In this document: in pieces, positions 1 to 4,476 of the stretch
Layout of the letters: each line of letters begins with the position of its first letter
Numbering within the stretch: position 1 is the first letter of the stretch
DNA from: an uncultured Caulobacterales bacterium
Lineage (GTDB): Bacteria > Pseudomonadota > Alphaproteobacteria > Caulobacterales > Maricaulaceae
Assembly: GCA_938007945.1 (NCBI GenBank)
Contig: CALLME010000237.1
Coordinates: 1-6,987, forward strand
Length of the DNA stretch: 6,987 nucleotides
Reading direction: 5' to 3'
Notes under the pieces: model-generated
Databases searched by the model: none
Told to the model about the DNA's origin: nothing
What the model saw: only the letters and a program-made list of their open reading frames with translations
Translations under genes and position numbers: made by a program

Positions 1-28
1 ACTTGTCAGTTTTAAACATCGCCATCAT
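1..28 (-). CDS. Possible start of a leftward gene, cut by the window edge
   Basis: Reading leftward, an ATG at 28-26 (a second ATG follows immediately) opens a frame MMAMFKTDK that runs off the window. An AAAGG stretch at 40-36 lies 7 bases upstream of the ATG, a good Shine-Dalgarno position. Only nine codons are visible, so no family can be named. The call rests on the ribosome-binding site and on its position after a long non-coding stretch. It could equally be chance in AT-rich DNA. Confidence 0.25.
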
Positions 29-400
29 AAATACGCCTTTACAACCCTCATACCACAGAGAACGCAAAACGCACACTACAATGGCCCCAAGGAGCCTTTG
101 TCATATTCTTATCCCAATTTCAACTTATTTTAAGACTCTCTCAAAGCCTTGCGCAGTTGTGTCGTTTCGAAATATTGCCTCAAAACAATGGCATAAAGTT
201 AACAAAAGCAATTTTGTGTGATTTTTAAACAAAACGTCTCACACATAACGAATGCAAATTTTGCGCCAATCAAGTGCATAAACCTACGGTAAAGCCTCAC
301 GTTCTAATTTTGCCATAGCGGGCATAAAATAAACAGCTGCAAGCGTAAAAACTCATAGGTCTTCAAAATAATCAATTTTCAAAATTCTATGAAAAATGTC
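29..400. other. AT-rich intergenic stretch without a recognisable gene
   Basis: This stretch is clearly more AT-rich than the coding part of the window. The longest open frame, rightward from 3 to 221, encodes a composition-driven peptide with no recognisable motif, so I do not call it. The stretch lies downstream of the leftward tRNA-Gly. A T-run directly after the tRNA 3' end (complement of 392-397) could help end its transcript, but there is no strong hairpin with it. One copy of a 13-bp direct repeat sits at 340-352. The word GCATAAA occurs three times (near 191, 276 and 321). It probably holds the promoter and leader of the leftward gene at the edge, but I cannot place a convincing promoter. 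Confidence 0.5.
340..352. repeat. 13-bp direct repeat, copy 1 (left of tRNA-Gly)
   Basis: CAAGCGTAAAAAC here is identical to 549-561. The two copies lie on opposite sides of the tRNA-Gly gene, 209 bp apart. The match does not extend beyond 13 bases on either side. Confidence 0.6.
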
Positions 401-475
401 TGGAGCGGGCGATGAGATTCGAACTCACGACCCCAACCTTGGCAAGGTTGTGCTCTACCACTGAGCTACGCCCGC
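401..475 (-). tRNA. tRNA-Gly (anticodon GCC), CCA encoded
   Basis: The reverse complement folds into a complete cloverleaf. The acceptor stem GCGGGCG (475-469) pairs with CGCCCGC (411-405). The D arm is GTAGCTCAGTGGTAGAGCA-like. The anticodon stem ACCTT/AAGGT region carries a CTTGCCAA loop giving anticodon GCC. The T arm has the invariant GTTCGAATC. The discriminator base is T at 404 and the CCA end is encoded at 403-401. The gene reads glycine codons GGC and GGU. It is transcribed leftward, away from the rightward prdX block, so its promoter must lie within 476-662. Its leader includes a 6-bp perfect hairpin (CTCAGA/TCTGAG, 495-510). Confidence 0.97.
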
Positions 476-548
476 TCAAAGACGTAATGTCTTGCTCAGA
501 CGTATCTGAGTAAGAATGGCGGCTTATGGCGCAGAAATTTTAGCAAAT

Positions 549-561
549 CAAGCGTAAAAAC
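549..561. repeat. 13-bp direct repeat, copy 2 (right of tRNA-Gly)
   Basis: This copy is identical to 340-352. It lies on the promoter side of the tRNA gene and directly abuts the tandem repeat at 562-582. Confidence 0.6.
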
Positions 562-582
562 AGGGCTTTTTAGGGCTTTTTT
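562..582. repeat. Tandem AGGGCTTTTT repeat
   Basis: Two head-to-tail copies of AGGGCTTTTT are present (562-571 and 572-581), with one extra T at 582. The G-C part is repeated directly, not inverted, so it does not form a normal terminator hairpin despite the T-runs. Its role is unknown. Confidence 0.6.
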
Positions 583-628
583 CAGGAACATAATTGAGCT
601 CTTTTTTAACATTCACGCGGTTCTTATC

Positions 629-656
629 TTGCCCCCGCGCTGCATTTTGCTAGCGT
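629..656 (+). promoter_or_regulatory. Candidate housekeeping promoter for prdX
   Basis: TTGCCCC at 629-635 and GCTAGCGT at 649-656 are 13 bases apart. This fits the spacing of the Caulobacter-type consensus TTGACGS-N10-14-GCTANAWC, although the -10 half matches only in its GCTA core. Transcription would then begin at about 662-664, on the prdX ATG itself. That agrees with the lack of any Shine-Dalgarno sequence before that gene. Confidence 0.35.
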
Positions 657-662
657 AACGAT

Positions 663-1193
663 ATGACAGAAACTTCTTCTAAGACCCTTCCTGAGCGCGC
701 CGCTCTATTTGCGAAATTTGATGCGCTTGATATCGCCCATAAGACCCATGAGCATCCGCCCGTATTTACTGTCGAGGAAAGTGCCAACATCAAAGCGGGT
801 TTGCCGGGCGGTCACACGAAAAACCTGTTTTTGAAAGATAAGTCTGGCGCGCTTTTTCTCGTCTGCGCCTTGGCCGACACGCAAATCCCCGTAAATAAGC
901 TGCATAAGGTTCTTGGCTGTAAACGCCTTTCCTTTGGCAAGCCTGACCTATTGCTTGATTATCTCGGTGTGACGCCTGGGAGTGTGACGGTTTTCTCGGT
1001 CATCAATGACCCGGATGCAAAGGTCAGGCTAGTGCTTGATAAAGCGCTGCTCGCCCATGACATCGTCAATTTTCACCCGCTCAAAAATGATGCCACGACA
1101 GCGATATCCTCAAACGACCTTCTAAAATTTGTCAAAGCGGTTCATTCTGTGCCGCTGATTTTGGACTTTGATACGCTCACCGATAACGAATAA
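663..1193 (+). CDS. prdX: Ala-tRNA(Pro) deacylase, ProXp-ala/PrdX type
   Basis: This 176-residue free-standing editing protein belongs to the YbaK/ProX (INS-like) fold. By family knowledge it hydrolyses alanine wrongly attached to tRNA-Pro by prolyl-tRNA synthetase, in the cytoplasm. It matches the Caulobacter ProXp-ala pattern as I remember it. The visible blocks are HPPVFTVEE (31-39), [12 protein letters not shown] (49-60, with Lys53 at the position of the essential catalytic-site lysine), [11 protein letters not shown] (101-111), LVLDKALL (123-130) and [13 protein letters not shown] (137-149). The length is normal for the family. The ATG at 663 has no ribosome-binding site, so the message may be leaderless. 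It is the first gene of the rightward block, 69 bp before cnoX. A broader aminoacyl-tRNA deacylase role is possible, but the PrdX branch is the best fit. Confidence 0.9.
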   Translation: MTETSSKTLPERAALFAKFDALDIAHKTHEHPPVFTVEESANIKAGLPGGHTKNLFLKDKSGALFLVCALADTQIPVNKLHKVLGCKRLSFGKPDLLLDYLGVTPGSVTVFSVINDPDAKVRLVLDKALLAHDIVNFHPLKNDATTAISSNDLLKFVKAVHSVPLILDFDTLTDNE

Positions 1194-1211
1194 GTGAAAC
1201 GCCTTGATAGC

Positions 1212-1241
1212 GCGCTCGAGCGCCCTATTTAGGGTCTTTAA
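1212..1241 (+). terminator. Weak hairpins between prdX and cnoX
   Basis: A perfect 12-bp palindrome GCGCTCGAGCGC (1212-1223) overlaps by one base a small hairpin CCCT-ATTT-AGGG (1223-1234). The latter is followed by TCTTTAAT. It may be a weak terminator or attenuator after prdX. The T-run is interrupted and the stem is short, so transcription may well continue into cnoX. Confidence 0.25.
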
Positions 1242-1262
1242 TAAGTGCTAATTGGATAGTTT

Positions 1263-2156
1263 ATGACTGACACACCTCCCGCAACCGATATTGTCAAAAA
1301 CGGCACAGATATGGGCTTTATGGCTGACGTCATTGAAGCCTCTAAAGACGCGCCCGTCATAGTGGATTTTTGGGCCCCGTGGTGCGGGCCGTGTAAGCAA
1401 CTTATGCCTGCGCTTGAACGCACAGTTCTGGCTGAAAATGGCAAGGTAAAACTCGTCAAAATTAATATTGACGATAACCCAGGCGTGGCAGGCCAAATGG
1501 GCGTGAAGTCTATTCCTGCGGTTTTTGCGTTTAAAGATGGTCAGCCCGTTGACGGATTTATGGGCGGACAACCTGAATCAGAGCTCAAAAAATTCGTCGC
1601 CCGTCTGACGGGCGCAAGCGACCCAAAAGAAGAAGCTACCGCATTGGCTGCGCGTGCTAAAGACAGTCTCGCAGCGGGAGACCCTGGCGGTGCGGCGCAA
1701 GATTATGCGTCTGCCCTGCAGCTTGATCCTGATTGCGCGGAAGCGCTTGCGGGACTCGCGCGCATTTATATCGGCAGTGGTAATGAAGACCAGGCGCTCG
1801 CGATGATAGCCTCCGCCTCTTCCGCAATTGAAAACCATCCTGAGATTGCGGCTATACGGTCTAAGCTCTCTCTTAGCGCCGAACCGACGGCCCCAGACGA
1901 AACCGCCGAGCTTGCAGAAGCGGTTAAGGCTTACCCAGATGATCTGGACGCGCGCCTTGCTCTTGCCAAAGCTCTCGCTACTTCTGGCCGCAACGCGGAC
2001 GCCGTGGAGCATCTCCTATACTCAATCAACAAGAACCGCGCGCATAAGGATGAAGCGGCTCGCAAGTTCCTTCTGACAATTTTTGAAGCCGAAGGGGTCG
2101 AGAGCGAGGTGAGTATCGATGGACGTCGCCGCCTTTCCTCTATTCTCTTTGCGTAA
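1263..2156 (+). CDS. cnoX: Thioredoxin-TPR chaperedoxin, CnoX (YbbN) family
   Basis: The 297 residues form an N-terminal thioredoxin domain (about 12-115) and a C-terminal TPR-like helical region (about 122-297). The thioredoxin part has the redox motif WCGPC (Cys41 and Cys44) and the cis-proline segment SIPAV (Pro85). The TPR part shows a tetratricopeptide-like unit at 131-165 and a C-terminal unit starting LDARLALAKALATSGR. CnoX proteins hold unfolding or oxidising proteins soluble and pass them to GroEL/ES or DnaK. Escherichia coli CnoX has lost the CxxC, whereas the Caulobacter protein keeps WCGPC and can reduce disulfides. This copy should therefore be both holdase and reductase. A second role as general thioredoxin is unlikely given the TPR half. 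The ATG at 1263 has only a weak GGAT-like element 6 bases upstream. It lies between prdX and the Lon-domain gene, all rightward. Confidence 0.9.
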   Translation: MTDTPPATDIVKNGTDMGFMADVIEASKDAPVIVDFWAPWCGPCKQLMPALERTVLAENGKVKLVKINIDDNPGVAGQMGVKSIPAVFAFKDGQPVDGFMGGQPESELKKFVARLTGASDPKEEATALAARAKDSLAAGDPGGAAQDYASALQLDPDCAEALAGLARIYIGSGNEDQALAMIASASSAIENHPEIAAIRSKLSLSAEPTAPDETAELAEAVKAYPDDLDARLALAKALATSGRNADAVEHLLYSINKNRAHKDEAARKFLLTIFEAEGVESEVSIDGRRRLSSILFA

Positions 2157-2181
2157 AGAGTGAACCCATCACTTTAACAAA

Positions 2182-2204
2182 CTTAAGCGTGGGACACACG
2201 TAAG
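2182..2204. promoter_or_regulatory. Imperfect inverted repeat just before the Lon-domain gene
   Basis: CTTA (2182-2185) and CGTG (2188-2191) pair with CACG (2197-2200) and TAAG (2201-2204). The stem has a two-base bulge (AG) and a 5-base loop. The element ends 6 bases before the ATG, where a Shine-Dalgarno sequence would be expected but is not seen. It could be an operator or an mRNA hairpin that controls translation start. It is too short to be sure it is not chance. Confidence 0.3.
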
Positions 2205-2210
2205 CATTAT

Positions 2211-2894
2211 ATGAGCACGCATTATAAATCTCTAGCCCGCCGCACCTCTCCTGAGGTCGTGCCGATTTTCCCGCTCAACGGGACGGTGCTTTTACCAGGC
2301 TGTGAACTCCCGCTCAATATTTTCGAGCCGCGCTATCTCAATATGGTCGATGACGCGCTGAAGTCTGAACGGCTCATTGGCATGATCCAAACAGACGATA
2401 ACGCTGAGACGCGCCTCGCCAACGTTGGCGGGCTCGGACGCATTATCCAGTTTTCCGAACAAGATGACGGGCGCTACCTGATTGTGCTGAAAGGCCTAAA
2501 GCGGTTCCGCTTCAAGGGAATCGAGGACAGCCCAGCCCCCTACCGTACAGCAAAAATCAGCTATGTTGGCTTTGAAGCCGACCCTGATCTTCACGACCCG
2601 CGCACACTACCTGACGCGATGACGGATGTCGGCGGCACAGACCGCGCAACGCTGACAGTCGCGATGAAGAGCCTTGCCAAAACCTTAGGCGTATCAGTTG
2701 ATTGGGAGGGTCTCGCGGAAATCCCGCTGCCGCAACTTGTTAATCAAGCCGCGATGATTAGCCCGTTTAAACCTGCCGATAAACAGTCCCTTTTGGAGGC
2801 CGTAACAACAGATGATCGCCGCCGCTTACTGACAGGGCTGATGCATTTATACGCCAGCACAGGCGGTGACACGCCTGACCAACCGATGAATTAA
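2211..2894 (+). CDS. Stand-alone Lon N-terminal (substrate-binding) domain protein
   Basis: This 227-residue protein consists only of the LON substrate-binding domain (Pfam PF02190 type) with a helical tail. The signature block is [12 protein letters not shown] (19-30) followed by [18 protein letters not shown] (33-50). The beta-barrel segments GRIIQF (76-81) and [14 protein letters not shown] (88-101) come next, and the helical part covers about 145-215. There is no Walker A/B and no Ser-Lys protease dyad, so it cannot be a protease by itself. Stand-alone copies are widespread in alphaproteobacteria and are often mislabelled as peptidase S16. Their role is not settled; substrate or partner binding is a reasonable inference. 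The gene is followed after 10 bp by the Trm112-like gene, so they are probably co-transcribed. Confidence 0.88.
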   Translation: MSTHYKSLARRTSPEVVPIFPLNGTVLLPGCELPLNIFEPRYLNMVDDALKSERLIGMIQTDDNAETRLANVGGLGRIIQFSEQDDGRYLIVLKGLKRFRFKGIEDSPAPYRTAKISYVGFEADPDLHDPRTLPDAMTDVGGTDRATLTVAMKSLAKTLGVSVDWEGLAEIPLPQLVNQAAMISPFKPADKQSLLEAVTTDDRRRLLTGLMHLYASTGGDTPDQPMN

Positions 2895-2904
2895 AAGGTG
2901 CAAG

Positions 2905-3108
2905 ATGAATGACACATCACCCAAAGACACAGCCAATGTCATAGACCCTAAACTTCTATCTGTGCTCATCTGCCCCAAATCGCGCGGGCCGCTGACATTT
3001 GATAAAGATAAAAACGAGCTTATTTCTAAACGCGCCAAGCTTGCCTATCCCATCCGCGAAGGCGTGCCGATCATGCTGATTGAAGAAGCGCGGGTGTTGG
3101 AGAGTTAG
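2905..3108 (+). CDS. Trm112-like protein (UPF0434 family)
   Basis: This 67-residue protein has the bacterial Trm112/YcaR layout: [12 protein letters not shown] (13-24), [17 protein letters not shown] (37-53), IPIML-like VPIML (54-58) and the family ending EARVL (61-65). Trm112 proteins act as small stabilising partners of methyltransferases for tRNA, rRNA or release factors in eukaryotes and archaea. The bacterial role is less clear. Only one cysteine (Cys23) of the zinc-ribbon set remains, as is common in bacterial members, so zinc binding is unlikely. The start is well supported by AAAAGGTG at 2893-2900 with good spacing. It is separated by 10 bp from the Lon-domain gene and by 1 bp from the DUF1244 gene, which suggests one transcript. 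Confidence 0.9.
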   Translation: MNDTSPKDTANVIDPKLLSVLICPKSRGPLTFDKDKNELISKRAKLAYPIREGVPIMLIEEARVLES

Positions 3109-3109
3109 A

Positions 3110-3418
3110 ATGAACGAAATGACCCAAGCTGAGCAAGACGCGCTGGACGCCGCTACTTTTCGACGACTGCTCAAACATCTTGATGACAATAAAGACGTGC
3201 AAAATATAGACCTAATGATACTTGCAAATTTCTGCCGTAACTGCCTCTCCAAATGGTATCTGGCCGCCGCAGAAGACGCGGGACACAGCCTTGATATGAA
3301 CGCCGCCCGCGAGCATATTTACGGCATGCCGTATAGTGAATGGAAAGCACATCATCAGCCAGACGCCACGCCCGAGCAGCTTGCCGCCTTTGAGGCGCGT
3401 ACAGCTAAGTCAGACTAA
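3110..3418 (+). CDS. DUF1244 (SMc04008-like) protein of unknown function
   Basis: The 102-residue protein matches the DUF1244 family known from alpha- and gammaproteobacteria. The hallmark block is FRRLLKHL (17-24), then [20 protein letters not shown] (30-49) and YGMPYSEWK (71-79). The FCRNC motif has two cysteines (Cys42 and Cys45) in a helical small protein. A structural-genomics structure exists for a Sinorhizobium member, but no function is established. I chose the ATG at 3110 over an upstream TTG at 3080. It lies 1 bp after the Trm112 stop, has GGAGAG at 3099-3104 as a ribosome-binding site, and matches the family start, whereas the extra ten residues would lie inside the neighbouring gene. 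Tight coupling to the Trm112-like gene hints at related work. Confidence 0.88.
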   Translation: MNEMTQAEQDALDAATFRRLLKHLDDNKDVQNIDLMILANFCRNCLSKWYLAAAEDAGHSLDMNAAREHIYGMPYSEWKAHHQPDATPEQLAAFEARTAKSD

Positions 3419-3420
3419 CT

Positions 3421-3449
3421 CTTGACGGCCCTCGGCGCGCACCCCACTT
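3421..3449 (+). promoter_or_regulatory. Candidate sigma-32 (heat-shock) promoter of hslV
   Basis: CTTGACG at 3421-3427 and CCCCACTT at 3442-3449 are separated by 14 bases. The sigma-32 consensus is CTTGAAA-N11-16-CCCCATNT. The -10 half differs at one defined base and the -35 half keeps CTTGA. hslV belongs to the sigma-32 regulon in other proteobacteria. The expected start point (about 3455-3457) coincides with the hslV ATG. Confidence 0.6.
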
Positions 3450-3456
3450 AGAACTT

Positions 3457-4038
3457 ATGATACATCATGATTATGCAGACGCGTCGCAGTGGCGCGGCAC
3501 AACTATTCTCTCCGTTCGCAAAGGCGGCAAAGTCATCATCATTGGCGACGGCCAAGTCAGCGCGGGCAATACGGTAATGAAATCCTCGGCGCGAAAAGTG
3601 CGCACGCTCGCAGGCGGTAAAGTCATCACGGGGTTTGCAGGCGCCACGGCCGATGCCTTTGCCTTGCTTGAACGGCTTGAGGCCAAGCTCGAACAATATC
3701 CGACACAACTCGCGCGCGCCTGTGTCGAACTCGCCAAAGACTGGCGCACGGATAAATATCTGCGCCAACTTCAGGCTATGATGATAGTCGCCGATGCGAA
3801 AGCGACCTATGTTCTGACGGGTAATGGCGATGTCGTCGAACCCGATACGCTCGCAGGCGGCGGCGAGATAACAGCGATTGGTAGCGGGGGTAATTTCGCG
3901 CTTTCTGCCGCGCTCGCCATGGATGAATATGAGACGGACGCAGAAACGCTTGCGCGCAAAGCCATGGCTATAGCCGACCGTATTTGTGTGTTTACCAATG
4001 GTAATTTGACGATTGAGACTTTGGACGACGAAAAGTAA
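3457..4038 (+). CDS. hslV: HslV, peptidase subunit of the HslUV protease
   Basis: This 193-residue proteasome-like threonine peptidase forms a double hexamer that degrades proteins unfolded by the ATPase HslU. The propeptide is residues 1-14. Cleavage after Gly14 exposes the catalytic Thr15 in RGTTIL (13-18). Asp31 in GDGQVS and Lys47 in ARKVRTL correspond to the catalytic Asp17 and Lys33 of the mature enzyme. The [11 protein letters not shown] block (142-152) and the C-terminal [16 protein letters not shown] are typical. The length is slightly above the usual size, owing to the longer propeptide. The ATG at 3457 has no Shine-Dalgarno sequence and lies directly behind a candidate sigma-32 promoter. 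hslU, which normally follows, is absent here; a strong hairpin and a convergent small gene come next. The enzyme looks intact, so hslU is expected elsewhere in the genome. Confidence 0.97.
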   Translation: MIHHDYADASQWRGTTILSVRKGGKVIIIGDGQVSAGNTVMKSSARKVRTLAGGKVITGFAGATADAFALLERLEAKLEQYPTQLARACVELAKDWRTDKYLRQLQAMMIVADAKATYVLTGNGDVVEPDTLAGGGEITAIGSGGNFALSAALAMDEYETDAETLARKAMAIADRICVFTNGNLTIETLDDEK

Positions 4039-4050
4039 TTTCGTCGTCCA
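4022..4050 (+). terminator. Hairpin terminator overlapping the hslV stop codon
   Basis: A perfect 12-bp stem (TGGACGACGAAA, 4022-4033, with its complement at 4039-4050) encloses a 5-base loop that contains the hslV TAA (4036-4038). It lies between the convergent hslV and Cys-rich genes, 8 bp short of the latter's stop codon. The downstream sequence ATTATTGCCTT is only a poor T-run, so it may act mainly as an mRNA 3'-end stabiliser or as a Rho-assisted terminator. Confidence 0.6.
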
Positions 4051-4058
4051 TTATTGCC

Positions 4059-4265
4059 TTAAGTAGTGTGGCAGGCATTTGAGCAATAGTAACAACCATT
4101 ACTTTTAGTGTAAATTTTTTTCGCGGCGGACACAGCAGTCCTGCAAGTGGTATGGTCGCCCAACGAAACACGGTTTTCTGGGTTAGGATAAAATACACAC
4201 CCAACTTTGTGGACTTCGTGATCGCCATTTGCTTGAGCATTTTTATTTACGCAATAATAAGCCAT
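4059..4265 (-). CDS. Small Cys/His-rich protein, unknown function, possible metal-binding fold
   Basis: This 68-residue leftward protein has six cysteines (5, 23, 41, 58, 61 and 65) and histidines in HEVH (16-19) and CHT (65-67). The layout HEVHKVGC, NRVSLGD, CRTAVSAAKK, GCYYC and CHTT recalls small uncharacterised proteins I have seen in diverse bacteria. By spacing it also recalls Ada-like or other small zinc modules, where an H-x3-C pair and a CxxC pair hold the metal (here His19/Cys23 and Cys58/Cys61). That zinc site is inference. A consensus AAGGAG (4277-4272) lies 6 bases before the ATG, the best ribosome-binding site in the window, which supports a real, well-translated gene. There is no signal peptide or membrane segment. 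It is convergent with hslV and sits where hslU would be expected. Confidence 0.75.
   Translation of the reverse strand: MAYYCVNKNAQANGDHEVHKVGCVFYPNPENRVSLGDHTTCRTAVSAAKKIYTKSNGCYYCSNACHTT
4233..4260 (+). promoter_or_regulatory. Candidate rightward promoter inside the start of the Cys-rich gene
   Basis: TTGAGC (4233-4238) and TAATAA (4255-4260) are 16 bases apart, a reasonable sigma-70-type match. The expected start is near 4267. Transcripts would run rightward, opposite to the Cys-rich gene, and cover the complement of its ribosome-binding site. The DNA also encodes the start of that protein, so AT-rich codons may mimic a promoter. Confidence 0.35.
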
Positions 4266-4266
4266 G

Positions 4267-4333
4267 CTTATCTCCTTAGTTTAACGAGGTGGGCTTGACT
4301 TACCTGCACTTGAATGTTTCAAGTGTTTTGTTT
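4267..4333 (+). ncRNA. Candidate antisense small RNA with intrinsic terminator
   Basis: Three parts line up. The candidate promoter at 4233-4260 would start an RNA near 4267. That RNA would carry CTCCTT (4272-4277), the exact complement of the Cys-rich gene's ribosome-binding site. It would end in a perfect 8-bp hairpin CACTTGAA/TTCAAGTG (4307-4325, loop TGT) followed by TTTTGTTT (4326-4333). The T-run makes a terminator only in the rightward direction. The RNA, about 65 bases long, could block translation of the Cys-rich mRNA or act on other messages through its CUCCUU. Each element alone could be chance; the order is the evidence. Confidence 0.35.
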
Positions 4334-4446
4334 CTGGCTCTGCACCCACCTAGGTTTGCAGACATAAACTCGACCGTTAGAGCTGCAACTCTGACGGTCG
4401 ATTCGTCTAATCTGCCTAAAAGAGAACGATTCCAGCAACGGAGTCG
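4287..4446 (+). other. Structured intergenic region with three successive stem domains
   Basis: Nearly all of this stretch can fold. Domain 1 has AGGTGGG (4287-4293) pairing with CCCACCT (4345-4351) and encloses the 4307-4325 hairpin. Domain 2 has GCAGA (4358-4362) pairing with TCTGC (4411-4415) and encloses a 13-bp stem (4370-4382 with 4389-4401, loop CTGCAA). Domain 3 has CGATTCC (4427-4433) pairing with GGAGTCG (4440-4446), loop AGCAAC. Two non-Watson-Crick positions (4378/4393 and 4430/4443) are U-G pairs in rightward RNA but A-C mismatches in leftward RNA, which favours a rightward transcript. I see no match to tRNA, tmRNA, 6S, SRP or RNase P RNA. A leftward 5' leader of the Cys-rich gene is the alternative. 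Confidence 0.4.
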
Positions 4447-4476
4447 AGTCTTTATTCAAAATCATCAACATTAATC

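Larger units (their letters stand above)
478..662. other. Divergent intergenic region between tRNA-Gly and prdX
   Basis: This region must carry the leftward tRNA promoter and the rightward prdX promoter. Visible elements are a perfect hairpin at 495-510 with a CGTA loop, the second copy of the 13-bp repeat at 549-561, and a tandem AGGGCTTTTT repeat at 562-582. On the leftward strand a GCTAAAAT box (547-540) resembles the alphaproteobacterial -10 element, but no good -35 is placed for it. No open frame here looks coding. Confidence 0.45.

Noticed and set aside
3..221. Rightward 72-codon open frame in the AT-rich left end
   Set aside because: No ribosome-binding site, no family-like motif, and composition typical of non-coding AT-rich DNA.
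401..475. tRNA-Gly 3' end as integration site of a mobile element in 1-400
   Set aside because: No integrase gene and no second copy of the tRNA 3' sequence is in the window; the flanking 13-bp repeat is not part of the tRNA.
1578..2012. Long leftward open frame opposite cnoX
   Set aside because: It is antisense to a clear thioredoxin-TPR gene, and its arginine-rich translation is typical of a shadow frame.
2157..2175. Hairpin AGAGTGA/TCACTTT after cnoX as a terminator
   Set aside because: Weak 7-bp stem with a G-T pair, and followed by AACAAACTT instead of a T-run.
3080..3109. Upstream TTG start adding ten residues to the DUF1244 protein
   Set aside because: It lies inside the Trm112-like gene, has no ribosome-binding site, and the family starts near the ATG at 3110.
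4358..4415. tRNA-like or tmRNA-like domain, because GCAGA/TCTGC could be an acceptor stem and GACG-GTCGATT-CGTC looks like a T arm
   Set aside because: The T-loop lacks the invariant first TT, the stem is 4 bp, there is no D arm or anticodon arm, and a 13-bp stem excludes the T-arm pairing.
4358..4415. Integron attC site suggested by the long imperfect hairpin
   Set aside because: The conserved RYYYAAC and GTTRRRY boxes are not at the ends, and no integrase or cassette is present.
4289..4474. Rightward 61-codon GTG frame between the Cys-rich gene and regB
   Set aside because: No ribosome-binding site and no recognisable motif. The region is better explained by its stems than by coding.
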